Shown here in pieces: positions 1 through 8,459 of a stretch of DNA of 64,000 bases. How positions within the stretch are numbered: position 1 is the first letter of the stretch; each line of letters starts with the position of its first letter. A model generated the notes under the pieces. The model did not search any database and had not been told where the DNA came from. It saw only the letters and a list, made by a program, of their open reading frames with translations. Source of the stretch: Nocardia vinacea NBRC 16497 (lineage in GTDB: Bacteria > Actinomycetota > Actinomycetes > Mycobacteriales > Mycobacteriaceae); contig NZ_BAGN01000219.1 of NCBI RefSeq assembly GCF_000308835.1, forward strand, positions 30,836 to 94,835, written 5' to 3'. Both the position numbers and the translations under genes were made by a program.

Positions 1-2107
1 TCTCGTAGACACCGGGACCGACGCCGTGACTCAGGCCGTGACCCGATGCGGAGTCTTCCTTGAGCGCCTTCAACACCCATTCGATCGAGCGGGTCGCCAC
101 GATCGCGGTGACATCGGCATCGAGCTCCTCGATCGCGTCGACCACCTCGGTGCGACCGGAATAGCCGATATGCGTGTGGATCTGGGTCTCCGGCTTGACA
201 CCGGAGGTGGCCAGGCGGAATGCCCCGACCGCCCACCGCAGATATTCGGCGCGCCCCTGCGGACGCATGGGTAGCAGCTCGCGAATGGCGGGCTCGTCGA
301 CCTGGATGATCGAGATCCCGGCCCGCTCCAGATCCACGACCTCATCGCGGATGGCCAGCGCGACCTGATCAGCGGTCTCGAACAGCGGCTGATCCTGCCG
401 CACGAACGAACGCGCGATCATGGTGACCGGACCGGTGACCATGCCCTTGACCGGCTTATCGGTCAGCGACTGGGCATAGCTGATCCACTCGACCGACATC
501 GGCGCGGGCCGCGAAACGTCACCATAGATGATCGGCGGTCGCACACAACGGGATCCGTACACCTGCACCCAGCCGAAGTGGGTGGTCGCGAAGCCGTCGA
601 GCAGCTCGGCGAAATACTGGATCATGTCGTTGCGCTCATGCTCACCGTGCACGAGCACATCGAGGCCGATGTCCTCCTGTAGGCGGATCGTGGCCTCGAT
701 CTCGGCCTCGATCTTCTTGCGGTATTCGTCGTAGGACAGTTTGCCCTGGCCCAGGTCGTAGCGGGCCTGACGAATCCGATCCGTCTGTGGGAAGGAACCC
801 AGCGTGGTCGCGGGCACCGGCGGCAGATTCAGCTTGCGCTGCTGGGCTTCGCGGCGCACCTCGTACGGTTCGCGCGAACGCATATCGGGCGTGACCGCGT
901 AAACCCGTTGCCGCACCGCGTGTTTCTGCTTGAAGTGCACCTCGGTCGGCCGCTTGCGCCACTTGTCCGAGGGCCCCTCGGTGAGCGCCTTGGCGAGCGA
1001 AACCACCTCGCCCACCTTCTGTCGCGCGAAGGCGAGGCGGTCGGCGACATTGCCCTCGATTTCGTATTCGGCGAGCACGTCATAGGGCACATGCAGCAGT
1101 GTCGTGCCGGTGGACACCACGAGATCGGGGCACACCTCGGCCAGCTCGTTGAGGTATTCCAGCGTCACATAACGATCCGCGCGCCAGACATTGTGACCGC
1201 TGATCACGCCCGCGTACAAGCGCTTACGCCGAATGCCGGGAATCTCGGCGAGCTCTTCCGGCTGGATCCGATAACTGGCCAGATCCAGTCCGATGGCCTC
1301 GACATTGGTTTCGGCCAGAATGCGCAGCGCCTCACCGAAGTCACCGTATTGCCCGGTGACGAGCATGCGCGGCCGCAGCGCCGAGGTCGAAAGTCGTTGG
1401 TACGCACGCTCGAACGCGGCGAGCTCCGCAGGAGTGCGCTCACTGGTGAAGCACGGCTCGTCCAACTGCACACAGGTGGACCCGCGCTTGGCGAGGATTT
1501 CGAACAGCTCCTCGTACACCGGAAGCAGCTTGTCCAACAGACTGAGTGTGTCGAAACCGCCTGCCTCACCGGGGATATGACCCGCCTTGGACAGCAGCAG
1601 CAGCGACACCGGGCCGACCACCACCGGACGCAGCTCGATATCACCGGCTTTGGCGCGATCCCATTCGTCGAGCAAAGCCTCGGGGTGCAGCGAGAATTCG
1701 GTGTTTTCGTCGAGTTCGGGCTGGCGGTAGTGGTAATTCGTACCGAAGAACCGCACCAGCTCCAGCGGCGGCAGATCCGGCCGACCGCGCGCCATCAGGA
1801 AGTAGAAGTCCAGCGGATGCAGCTCGTCCTGGTACCGCTTGAACCGCGCGGGCACCGCACCGAACAGCAGCGCATTGTCGAGAATGTGGTCGTAGAAGGA
1901 GAAGGTGTTGCCCGGCACCTGGGTCAGACCGGTGGCGGCCAGCCCGTTGTACTGCCGCTCCTGGATATCGCGCCCGACCGCGAGCAGTTCGTCGCGGGAA
2001 ACCCCACCACGCCAATAGCCCTCGAGGGCCCGCTTGAGTTCCCGGTGCGGCCCGATCCTCGGGTAGCCGAGAATGCTGGATCCGTAACCGTCCTGAACGT
2101 TGACCAT
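1..2107 (-). CDS. metE: Cobalamin-independent methionine synthase (MetE), 3' end cut by window edge
   Basis: The protein transfers a methyl group from 5-methyltetrahydropteroyltri-glutamate to homocysteine, the last step of methionine synthesis, in the cytoplasm. About 702 residues are visible of the roughly 755 usual for the family; the C-terminal part lies outside the window. The N-terminus carries SILGYPRIGPHRELK, and the second half carries the typical LGSFPQT, VHGEHERNDMIQYF and IQVDEPA motifs. The ATG start is preceded by AAGGGAG about 12 bases upstream. I looked for a cobalamin or SAM riboswitch in the roughly 200-base leader and saw no convincing core. The upstream gap up to fadB2 is filled mainly by a structured repeat element. 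Confidence 0.97.
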   Translation of the reverse strand, partial: MVNVQDGYGSSILGYPRIGPHRELKRALEGYWRGGVSRDELLAVGRDIQERQYNGLAATGLTQVPGNTFSFYDHILDNALLFGAVPARFKRYQDELHPLDFYFLMARGRPDLPPLELVRFFGTNYHYRQPELDENTEFSLHPEALLDEWDRAKAGDIELRPVVVGPVSLLLLSKAGHIPGEAGGFDTLSLLDKLLPVYEELFEILAKRGSTCVQLDEPCFTSERTPAELAAFERAYQRLSTSALRPRMLVTGQYGDFGEALRILAETNVEAIGLDLASYRIQPEELAEIPGIRRKRLYAGVISGHNVWRADRYVTLEYLNELAEVCPDLVVSTGTTLLHVPYDVLAEYEIEGNVADRLAFARQKVGEVVSLAKALTEGPSDKWRKRPTEVHFKQKHAVRQRVYAVTPDMRSREPYEVRREAQQRKLNLPPVPATTLGSFPQTDRIRQARYDLGQGKLSYDEYRKKIEAEIEATIRLQEDIGLDVLVHGEHERNDMIQYFAELLDGFATTHFGWVQVYGSRCVRPPIIYGDVSRPAPMSVEWISYAQSLTDKPVKGMVTGPVTMIARSFVRQDQPLFETADQVALAIRDEVVDLERAGISIIQVDEPAIRELLPMRPQGRAEYLRWAVGAFRLATSGVKPETQIHTHIGYSGRTEVVDAIEELDADVTAIVATRSIEWVLKALKEDSASGHGLSHGVGPGVYE

Positions 2108-2308
2108 GAGCGGGGCACTCCCTTTCGATCACCTGCGCGGAATCCTCGACCCAGACCCCGCAGCAGCGCTGCGCTCTCGGTATTTCGGCCGAGCCGCTGG
2201 TCACGACCCGACCTTTCTTGCAGCCTATGCCGCTGACAGCATTGGCAGAGTAAGACTCCGCGGTGGTCGCTCGAGTGACCGTTGACACCTGAGCGACCCC
2301 AACGGAGC

Positions 2309-2441
2309 GAGTCTTACGAGCGACCGTTCGCGGCCCGTCTCGCGTCCGAGTCGTCGAAGCGCATGCGACGCAGTCGCGAGTCTCGACGGCTCGGACGCGA
2401 GACACCCGGGGGCCGCGAACACGCCGCGCCGCAGGCGCGGC
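2309..2441. repeat. Structured intergenic repeat, copy 1 (nested hairpins)
   Basis: This intergenic element shares its architecture with the copy at 3568-3695. It opens with GAGTCTTAC, followed by a long hairpin at 2327-2419 whose outer ends read TTCGCGGCC and GGCCGCGAA, with an inner stem GTCTCGCGTCCGAG/CTCGGACGCGAGAC. A small hairpin GCGAC-GCA-GTCGC sits in the apex. A separate hairpin GCCGCGCC/GGCGCGGC lies at 2423-2441. A further inverted arm GTAAGACTC at 2250-2258 pairs with GAGTCTTAC at 2309-2317 in this copy only. The element starts 16 bases after the fadB2 stop, so it could end fadB2 transcription, but there is no U-tract. The rest of the 349-base gap holds only the metE leader. Confidence 0.85.
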
Positions 2442-2456
2442 AAATCCAACACAGAA

Positions 2457-3326
2457 TCAGACTTTGTACTGGTAGAAGCCCGCGCCGGTCTTCTTGCCGA
2501 GCAGACCGGCCTCGACCATGCGCATCAGCAGCGGCGGCGCCGAGTACAGCGGCTCCTTGAACTCCTGGTACATGGAGTCGGCGATGGACTTGACGGTGTC
2601 GAGGCCGACCAGGTCGGTGAGCGCCAGCGGACCCATCGGGTGGGCACAGCCGAGCACCATCGCCTTGTCGACGTCTTCCTTGGTGGCGAAGCCGGATTCG
2701 ACCATCCGGATGGCCGAGAGCAGGTACGGCACCAGCAGCGCGTTCACCACGAAACCGGAGCGGTCGGCCGAGCGCACGACCTGCTTGCCGAGCACATCGC
2801 CGGCGAATGCCTCGGCTCGCGCGGACACCGCCGCGCTGGTCTTCAGCGTGGTGACCAGCTCGACCAGCGGCAGCACCGGCACCGGGTTGAAGAAGTGCAT
2901 GCCGACAACGCGCTCCGGGTTGGCGGTGGCGACAGCGATCTTCATGATCGGGATGGAGGAGGTGTTGGAGGCCAGCACGGCGTCCGGATCGGTGACCACC
3001 TTGTCGAGCTCGGCGAAGATGGCGGTCTTGACCTTCTCGTCCTCGAGCACCGCCTCGACCACCAGCTGGCGGTCGGCGAAATCGCCGAGGTCGGAGGTGA
3101 ACCGCAGCCGCCATGCGGCCTGTTCGCGCTCGCGCTCGGTGATCTTGCCGCTGCTGACGCCGCGGTCGAGCGAGCGCAGGATGCGGGCGCGACCTGCGGC
3201 GGCTAGCTCCCGAGTCTGTTCGTAGACGAGCACGTCGATATGCGCCCGCGCACACACTTCCGCGATTCCGGCACCCATCTGTCCGGCACCGATGATGCCG
3301 ACGCGCTGAATCTTCTCGCTGCTCAC
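2457..3326 (-). CDS. fadB2: 3-hydroxybutyryl-CoA dehydrogenase FadB2
   Basis: NAD(P)-dependent oxidation of 3-hydroxyacyl-CoA (short-chain, hydroxybutyryl type) to acetoacetyl-CoA in fatty-acid or butyrate metabolism. The 289-residue protein has an N-terminal Rossmann motif GIIGAGQMGAGIAEVCA (from about residue 10), the catalytic region MHFFNPVPVLPLVELV, and a C-terminal dimerisation domain ending KKTGAGFYQY. The length matches the mycobacterial FadB2 (about 286). I chose the GTG at 3326 because CAGGAG lies just upstream and homology begins there; the frame is open further upstream. It lies downstream of aceA on the same strand, the order known from mycobacteria (icl1-fadB2), but copies of a hairpin repeat lie on both sides and may separate the transcripts. 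Confidence 0.95.
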   Translation of the reverse strand: MSSEKIQRVGIIGAGQMGAGIAEVCARAHIDVLVYEQTRELAAAGRARILRSLDRGVSSGKITEREREQAAWRLRFTSDLGDFADRQLVVEAVLEDEKVKTAIFAELDKVVTDPDAVLASNTSSIPIMKIAVATANPERVVGMHFFNPVPVLPLVELVTTLKTSAAVSARAEAFAGDVLGKQVVRSADRSGFVVNALLVPYLLSAIRMVESGFATKEDVDKAMVLGCAHPMGPLALTDLVGLDTVKSIADSMYQEFKEPLYSAPPLLMRMVEAGLLGKKTGAGFYQYKV

Positions 3327-3567
3327 GTCCCGCTCCTGCTGTTTTTGTCTGGCTGTCGGGTGGCTGGTGGCGAAGGACGCTCCGATAAGAGCCGACCTTC
3401 GATGGTCCAAGGTATAGGGATGCCCTCCCGGCTGGGGCTGTTCAGCCGGGAGGGCGGTACACCCCTACTGGAGTAGAGGATTGGCGGTATTCACGTCGGG
3501 AACCTCATTCCCTGAAGCGAGCACCCGGTTCAAGCTCCGAAACTGCCTTAGCGACAACCACGGAGGG

Positions 3568-3695
3568 AGTCTTACGACCGACCGTTCGCGGCCGGCTCGC
3601 TTCCGAGTACTCGAAGCGCATGCGCCGAAGGCGCGAGTCTCGAGTGCTCGGAAGCGAGCCTTCGGGGCCGCGAACACGCCGCGCGAAGGCGCGGC
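3568..3695. repeat. Structured intergenic repeat, copy 2 (nested hairpins)
   Basis: This is the second copy of the element at 2309-2441, in the same orientation, so the two form direct repeats around fadB2. The long hairpin spans 3585-3674, with outer arms TTCGCGGCC/GGCCGCGAA and stem GGCTCGCTTCCGAG/CTCGGAAGCGAGCC. The apex hairpin is GCGCC-GAA-GGCGC and the distal hairpin GCCGCGC/GCGCGGC (3678-3695) touches the aceA stop codon. Stem bases that differ from copy 1 are matched by compensating changes on the other arm, so pairing is conserved rather than sequence alone. The remaining gap up to fadB2 (3327-3567) shows no gene that I can support. Confidence 0.85.
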
Positions 3696-4984
3696 TAGTG
3701 AAATTGCCCCTCTTCGGTGGAACCCTTCAGGGCCGCCGTCGAGGTGTTCGGGTCCACGGTGGTGGCGATCGTGTCGAAGTAGCCGGCACCGACCTCACGC
3801 TGGTGCTTGATGGCGGTGAAGCCACGCTCGGCGGCGGCCTTGAACTCGCGCTCCTGCAGGTCGACGAAGGCGGTCATGCCCTCGCGGGCGTAGCCGTGGG
3901 CCAGGTCGAACATGCCGTAGTTGAGCGAGTGGAAGCCGGCCAGGGTGATGAACTGGAACTTGAAGCCCATCGCGCCGAGCTCACGCTGGAACTTCGCGAT
4001 GGTCGCGTCGTCCAGGTGCGCCTTCCAGTTGAAGGACGGCGAGCAGTTGTAGGCCAGCAGCTGGTCCGGGAACTCGCTGCGGACGGACTCGGCGAACTTG
4101 CGCGCGACCTCGAGGTCCGGCACGCCGGTCTCCATCCAGATCAGGTCGGCGTAGGGGGCGTAGGCCTTGGCACGCGCGATGCAGGGCTCGATGCCGTTCT
4201 TCACACCGAAGAAGCCCTCGGCGGTGCGGGTGCCGTCCAGGAACTCACGGTCGCGCTCGTCCACGTCCGAGGTGATCAGGGTGGCGGCCTCGGCGTCGGT
4301 GCGGGCGATGATCACCGAAGGCACGTCGGCGACGTCGGCGGCCAGACGCGCGGAGGTCAGGGTGCGGATGTGCTGCTGGGTCGGGATCAGCACCTTGCCG
4401 CCCAGGTGGCCACACTTCTTCTCGGAGGCCAGCTGGTCCTCCCAGTGCACACCGGCGGCACCGGCGGCGATCATGGCCTTCTGCAGTTCGTAAGCGTTCA
4501 GCGCGCCACCGAAGCCGGCTTCGGCGTCGGCGACGATCGGGGCCAGCCAGTTCTGGACCGAGGTGTCGCCCTCGACCTTGGCGATCTCGTCGGCGCGCAG
4601 CAGCGCGTTGTTGATGCGGCGAACCACGGACGGAACCGAGTTGGCCGGGTACAGCGACTGGTCCGGGTAGGTGTGGCCGGACAGGTTCGCGTCACCGGCG
4701 ACCTGCCAACCGGACAGGTAGATGGCCTTCAGGCCGGCGCGGACCTGCTGGACCGCCTGGTTACCGGTCAGGGCACCGAGGGAGTTGATGTAGTCCTCGT
4801 TGTTGACGAGATCCCAGAGGATCTCCGAGCCACGACGCGCGAGGGTGGCCTCTTCGACGACGGTGCCCTGCAGCTTCGACACCTGGTCGGCGGTGTAGTT
4901 GCGGGTGATGCCCTTCCAGCGCGGGTTGGTGTCCCAATCCTGCTGGATCTCCGCAGCGGTCTTCGGGGTGCCGACGTTCGACAT
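3695..4984 (-). CDS. aceA: Isocitrate lyase (AceA/Icl1)
   Basis: Cleaves isocitrate to glyoxylate and succinate, the first step of the glyoxylate shunt used for growth on acetate and fatty acids. The 429-residue protein matches the length of mycobacterial Icl1 (428). The catalytic cysteine lies in the KKCGHLGGK loop (Cys191), preceded by VHWEDQL, and the C-terminal half has the expected SPSFNWK and FITLAGFHSLN motifs. ATG at 4984 fits the family N-terminus (MSNVGTPKTAAEIQQDW), with AAGTGGAG upstream. The 431 bases upstream, up to the divergent lipase gene, hold several TTGCAA/TTTGCGAA motifs like those bound by RamB, whose gene is also in this window (51464-52870). fadB2 follows on the same strand. 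Confidence 0.97.
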   Translation of the reverse strand: MSNVGTPKTAAEIQQDWDTNPRWKGITRNYTADQVSKLQGTVVEEATLARRGSEILWDLVNNEDYINSLGALTGNQAVQQVRAGLKAIYLSGWQVAGDANLSGHTYPDQSLYPANSVPSVVRRINNALLRADEIAKVEGDTSVQNWLAPIVADAEAGFGGALNAYELQKAMIAAGAAGVHWEDQLASEKKCGHLGGKVLIPTQQHIRTLTSARLAADVADVPSVIIARTDAEAATLITSDVDERDREFLDGTRTAEGFFGVKNGIEPCIARAKAYAPYADLIWMETGVPDLEVARKFAESVRSEFPDQLLAYNCSPSFNWKAHLDDATIAKFQRELGAMGFKFQFITLAGFHSLNYGMFDLAHGYAREGMTAFVDLQEREFKAAAERGFTAIKHQREVGAGYFDTIATTVDPNTSTAALKGSTEEGQFH

Positions 4985-5045
4985 CTCTGACTCCACTTCT
5001 TCGTTTCGGTGCCCCACGGTCGAGCATCGCTCGAACTGCTGTGGC

Positions 5046-5193
5046 GGCAATTTGCAGGCTTGCTAGGCCCATGGGGTGTACTTCCACACGATGGCACACC
5101 AGGAAATAGCCGTCTACCTGTTGCAAGTGTGAATCCGAGCTAGGTTTCGACCGGTCTTTGCTAACTTTGCGAAATTTGCCTGCGAATTGCAAG
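5046..5193 (-). promoter_or_regulatory. Cluster of RamB-like motifs upstream of aceA
   Basis: The 431-base gap between aceA and the lipase gene has no gene. On the aceA side it holds repeated TTGCAA/TTTGCGAA-type sequences: AATTTGCA near 5049, TTGCAA at 5121, AACTTTGCGAA at 5164-5174 and ATTGCAAG near 5186. RamB of corynebacteria and mycobacteria is known to bind AAAGTTTGCAAA-like sites in acetate-metabolism promoters including icl. The assignment is inferred from motif resemblance and from the presence of ramB in the window. Confidence 0.5.
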
Positions 5194-5415
5194 CATGAAA
5201 CCTACCCGCCGGTAGCGCTGACATGCGGTTTTAGCGTAACGCTCGTACTGTTTGTGATCGACCGGCAGACTGCCATCCGACGCGCCCGGCATTCCGGGTT
5301 GTGAGCACCTTCACAAGCGTCCGTGTGGCCTCCGCCACCTCGAGATGGGCGCCGATGGTTCGATTGGCAGACGCGTCCATCGCGGACAGACGTTCCGCGT
5401 CCGAGAGGAGCCGTT

Positions 5416-6537
5416 ATGCGGAAACTGTGGTTCGCCGCTGCCGTCGTTTGTGGTCTAGGCCTGCAACTGCCTGCGGCGAGCGCCGATCCGGGCGCGGTGG
5501 AATCCGTCGCGCCGCTGGCTGCGGTGGCGACGCCGCCCGGTTCGGTGAATTCCAGCCGCATCTTGTACGCGACGACCACCGCGAACGATATGCCGACGGT
5601 GGCCGGTGCCGCGGTCTACTTTCCGCCGGGGGAAGCACCCGCGGGTGGTTGGCCGGTGATCGCGTGGGCGCACGGCACGGTCGGACTCGGCGACGACTGC
5701 GCCTACAGCATCGCCGGGCCGAGCGCGGTCGAGCGGGACTGGGCGTATCTGGAGACGTGGCTGCGGCAGGGCTATGCGATCGTCGCCGCGGATTACGCCG
5801 GACTCGGCACGCCGGGCGAACATCCCTATCTCAATGGCGTCGTGGTCGCGCACAACGTCGTCGATGCGGTGCGGGCCGCCACCAGGCAGTACTCGTCGCT
5901 GGCGAAGAAGTGGGTGGTCGTGGGCCAGTCACAGGGTGCCGGTGCTGCCGTCTACAGCGCGCGCTACGCCTCCGAATTCGGCGGACCCGAACTCGACTAC
6001 CGAGGGGCGGTCGGCACCGGCATACCGGCGTATATCCAGGACATTCTGTTGCCGCTCGGTCCGCATGTGCCGCCGGTGAAATTGTCGCCGCACTCGTCGG
6101 CGTACGTGCTCTACATCCTCAACGGCCTGCGCACCACCTATCCGGCGCTGAATATCGATTCGTATCTGACCGAATCCGGCCGCGACTGGCTCGCCCGAGC
6201 CCGCGAGGCCTGCATCACCCCGCTCAGCGATGCGCTCGCGGCCGACGATGTGGTGATCGGTGACCTGTTCGCACGCCCGCTGCTCGAGATCCCGGACCTG
6301 CACGGGCTGCTGACCCGCTATCTCGGCCTGCCCGAGTCCGGTTACGACAGGCCGCTGTTCCTGGGGCAGGGATTGCGCGACACCGATGTGGTTACACCGG
6401 AGACGCTGCGGTACGCCGCGGTGCTCGAGGCGAATCGGCAGCCGGTCACGCTGCATACGTACCCGGAGGATCACAGCGGGACCGTCAATGCGTCGCTGCC
6501 GGATTCGCTGCCGTTCGTGCGGAATCTGTTCGGCTGA
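5416..6537 (+). CDS. Secreted alpha/beta-hydrolase of the secretory lipase (LIP) family
   Basis: A 373-residue exported esterase or lipase; the natural substrate is unknown. The N-terminus is a Sec signal peptide (MRKLWF, hydrophobic stretch, cleavage near ASA-DP at residue 23-24). The fold shows an HGT oxyanion loop (WAHGTVG, about residue 84-90), the nucleophile elbow GQSQGAG (Ser172), an acid candidate in LRDTDVVTPE and a C-terminal His in EDHSGTV. This pattern matches the PF03583 family, common in mycobacteria and nocardiae. ATG at 5416 has GAGAGGAG just upstream. It diverges from aceA and converges with puuE, so it is probably expressed alone. A second family member lies at 48378-49682. 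Confidence 0.85.
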   Translation: MRKLWFAAAVVCGLGLQLPAASADPGAVESVAPLAAVATPPGSVNSSRILYATTTANDMPTVAGAAVYFPPGEAPAGGWPVIAWAHGTVGLGDDCAYSIAGPSAVERDWAYLETWLRQGYAIVAADYAGLGTPGEHPYLNGVVVAHNVVDAVRAATRQYSSLAKKWVVVGQSQGAGAAVYSARYASEFGGPELDYRGAVGTGIPAYIQDILLPLGPHVPPVKLSPHSSAYVLYILNGLRTTYPALNIDSYLTESGRDWLARAREACITPLSDALAADDVVIGDLFARPLLEIPDLHGLLTRYLGLPESGYDRPLFLGQGLRDTDVVTPETLRYAAVLEANRQPVTLHTYPEDHSGTVNASLPDSLPFVRNLFG

Positions 6538-6565
6538 ACCTACCCACCTCGCCGGCTGCCGTCCC

Positions 6566-7471
6566 CTAGGCGCCACCCGCCGGATGCACCCGACGCCAGT
6601 GCTCGGCGATATCGATGCGGCGCGCGACCCACACGTCGGCATGCGACTGGACGTGGTCGAGGAAGCGTTCCAGCGCGGCGAGGCGGGCCGGGCGGCCGAC
6701 CAGACGGCAGTGCAGACCGATCGACAGCATCTTCGGACTGCCCTCCGCGCCTTCGCGATAGAGCACGTCGAAGGCGTCGCGGAGGTGGGCGAAGAATTGT
6801 TCGCCGCTGGGGAAACCCGCGGGTGAGGCGAAGCGCATGTCGTTGGTGTCGAGGGTGTACGGGACGACCAGATGGTTTCGGCCGTGCACGGTGACCCAGT
6901 ACGGGAGATCATCGGCGTAGGAGTCGGAGTCGTAGACGAAACCGCCGTGCTCGACCACCAATTCCCTGGTGTGCGGGGAATCGCGGCCGGTGTACCAGCC
7001 GAGCGGGGCCGCGCCGGTGAGTTCGGTGAGGATGCGCACGGCCTCGGCCATATGTTCGCGCTCGGTGTCGCGGTCGGTGAGCTGGTAGGACTGCCAGCGC
7101 AGGCCGTGGCTGGCGATTTCGTGGCCGAGTTCCCGAAAGGCGGCCACCGCCTCCGGATTTCGCTGCATGGCGCGGGCGACGGCGAAGATGGTCAACGGTA
7201 GGTCGCGGCGTTCGAAGGCACGCAGGACCCGCCACAATCCCGCGCGGGAGCCGTATTCGTAGAGCGATTCCATGCTCATGTGACGATTCGGAAAGGCTTG
7301 CGCGGGAGTCATTTCCGAGAGAAACGTCTCCGAATGCGGATCGCCGTCGAGCACATTGTGCTCCGCGCCCTCTTCGTAATTGAGGACGAACTGGACCGCG
7401 ATATTCGCGCCATCCGGCCACTGCGGATCCGGTGGTGTCGCACCGTAGCCGACGAAATCTCGTTCGCCCAT
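6566..7471 (-). CDS. puuE: Allantoinase, polysaccharide-deacetylase type (PuuE)
   Basis: Hydrolyses allantoin to allantoate. The 301-residue protein belongs to the NodB/polysaccharide deacetylase fold rather than the amidohydrolase-type AllB; PuuE is the metal-independent allantoinase known from Pseudomonas. Visible family features are FVGYGATPPDPQWPDGANIAVQFVLNYEEG split over the N-terminus, LGHEIASHGLRW in the middle, and SIGLHCRLVGRPARLAALERF near the end. It is the last gene of the xanthine dehydrogenase-allantoicase operon, only five bases after the allantoicase stop. With uricase, HIU hydrolase and OHCU decarboxylase at 20.8-22.5 kb it completes urate-to-allantoate conversion. Confidence 0.92.
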   Translation of the reverse strand: MGERDFVGYGATPPDPQWPDGANIAVQFVLNYEEGAEHNVLDGDPHSETFLSEMTPAQAFPNRHMSMESLYEYGSRAGLWRVLRAFERRDLPLTIFAVARAMQRNPEAVAAFRELGHEIASHGLRWQSYQLTDRDTEREHMAEAVRILTELTGAAPLGWYTGRDSPHTRELVVEHGGFVYDSDSYADDLPYWVTVHGRNHLVVPYTLDTNDMRFASPAGFPSGEQFFAHLRDAFDVLYREGAEGSPKMLSIGLHCRLVGRPARLAALERFLDHVQSHADVWVARRIDIAEHWRRVHPAGGA

Positions 7472-7476
7472 ACCGC

Positions 7477-8439
7477 TCAGCCCCCGAGTTCGCCGTAGAG
7501 GCGCAACCGCGCGAGTCCGCCGTCGGGGTAGATATCCAGGCGGACCTCCTCGACCGAGGCCGCCACCGGCGCGATCGCGAAACGGTGCCTGGTATCGGGC
7601 AGCAGTTCGGTGCGCGGGAGCAATTCGAGTTCGGTGCCGTCGGTGGTGCGGCCGGTGAGCCGGGCCGAACCGGGACTATTGCCGAGGAAGTACGACGTAT
7701 CGATCTCGGCGAGGCGGATGAGGCCGGGTCCGGCCAGTCGGATGTGCACCCAGTCGTTGCTGTCGTCGCGGCGGCGGGCGGTTTCCCAGCCGTCGCCCAT
7801 TTTTCGTGCCAGGCCGGGGTAGAGCAGCTGGTTGGGCGAACTGTAAAAGCGGTTGGAGCAGTCGAGGACCAGGGCGCCGTTTTCCAGTGCGGCCAGGTCC
7901 AGCGGGCCGAGCCCGAGCAGCTCGGGGTCGGGCCTGCCCTCACCGTGTACGCGCAGCCGGGCGATGCCGCCGTCCGGGTGCATGGTGAGTTTCACATGGG
8001 TCCAACGGTTTTCGTTCTCGATCGCGAACGGATTGCGGCTGTCGCCGGTTACCGGGGCGCGGTCGATCAGGGGCACCCAATCATCGCGCTCGGCAATGGC
8101 TTCCGCGGGCGGATAGCCGTCGATCTCCAGTGCGGAAACCGACACCGCGGGCGGATAGTTGCCCTTGAACCAGGCGGTATCCACCACGATGCCGCGGATC
8201 ACGCCGGGCACGCCCAGCCGCACGATGGCCGAGTCGTCGCCGGGTCGGCCGCGGTGCCTGCGGGTTTCCCAGCCGTCATAGATCTGGCCCTTGTGCCCGA
8301 AGGTCGACGGTCGGTATTCCGACGGACCGGGATTGATCAAATTCTCCTTCTCCGCGAAGAATTCGTCGTTGGCCCAGATGACCGATCCACCGAGCGGCCG
8401 CAGCGCAAGATCGGGCAGCAGCGTGAAATCCGCGTTCAA
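7477..8439 (-). CDS. alc: Allantoicase
   Basis: Hydrolyses allantoate to ureidoglycolate and urea. The protein (about 320 residues) has the two tandem allantoicase repeats: the first around LRPLGGSVIWANDEFFAEKENLI and WKGNYP-like segments, the second with YSSPNQLLYPG and DTSYFLGNSPGSA; both halves end with PDGGIARLRVHGEG/PDGGLARLRLYGE. I favour the TTG at 8439, because GCAGGAGGC lies five bases upstream and the family N-terminus begins there. A GTG at 8463 would instead overlap the previous stop by four bases. It sits between the CitE-like lyase and puuE in one operon. Ureidoglycolate lyase, the next enzyme, is not recognisable in the window. Confidence 0.94.
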   Translation of the reverse strand: MNADFTLLPDLALRPLGGSVIWANDEFFAEKENLINPGPSEYRPSTFGHKGQIYDGWETRRHRGRPGDDSAIVRLGVPGVIRGIVVDTAWFKGNYPPAVSVSALEIDGYPPAEAIAERDDWVPLIDRAPVTGDSRNPFAIENENRWTHVKLTMHPDGGIARLRVHGEGRPDPELLGLGPLDLAALENGALVLDCSNRFYSSPNQLLYPGLARKMGDGWETARRRDDSNDWVHIRLAGPGLIRLAEIDTSYFLGNSPGSARLTGRTTDGTELELLPRTELLPDTRHRFAIAPVAASVEEVRLDIYPDGGLARLRLYGELGG

Positions 8440-8459
8440 TACGCCTCCTGCATAGTCGT

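Noticed and set aside
2108..2300. Cobalamin or SAM riboswitch in the metE leader
   Set aside because: I looked for the B12-box and the conserved cores of SAM-I and SAM-IV and found only short chance matches.
3620..4990. Long open frame opposite aceA (over 450 codons), and similar long frames opposite other genes such as 25268-27307
   Set aside because: They mirror strong coding frames on the other strand, have low-complexity Arg/Gly/Asp-rich translations and no family resemblance. They are GC-bias shadows.
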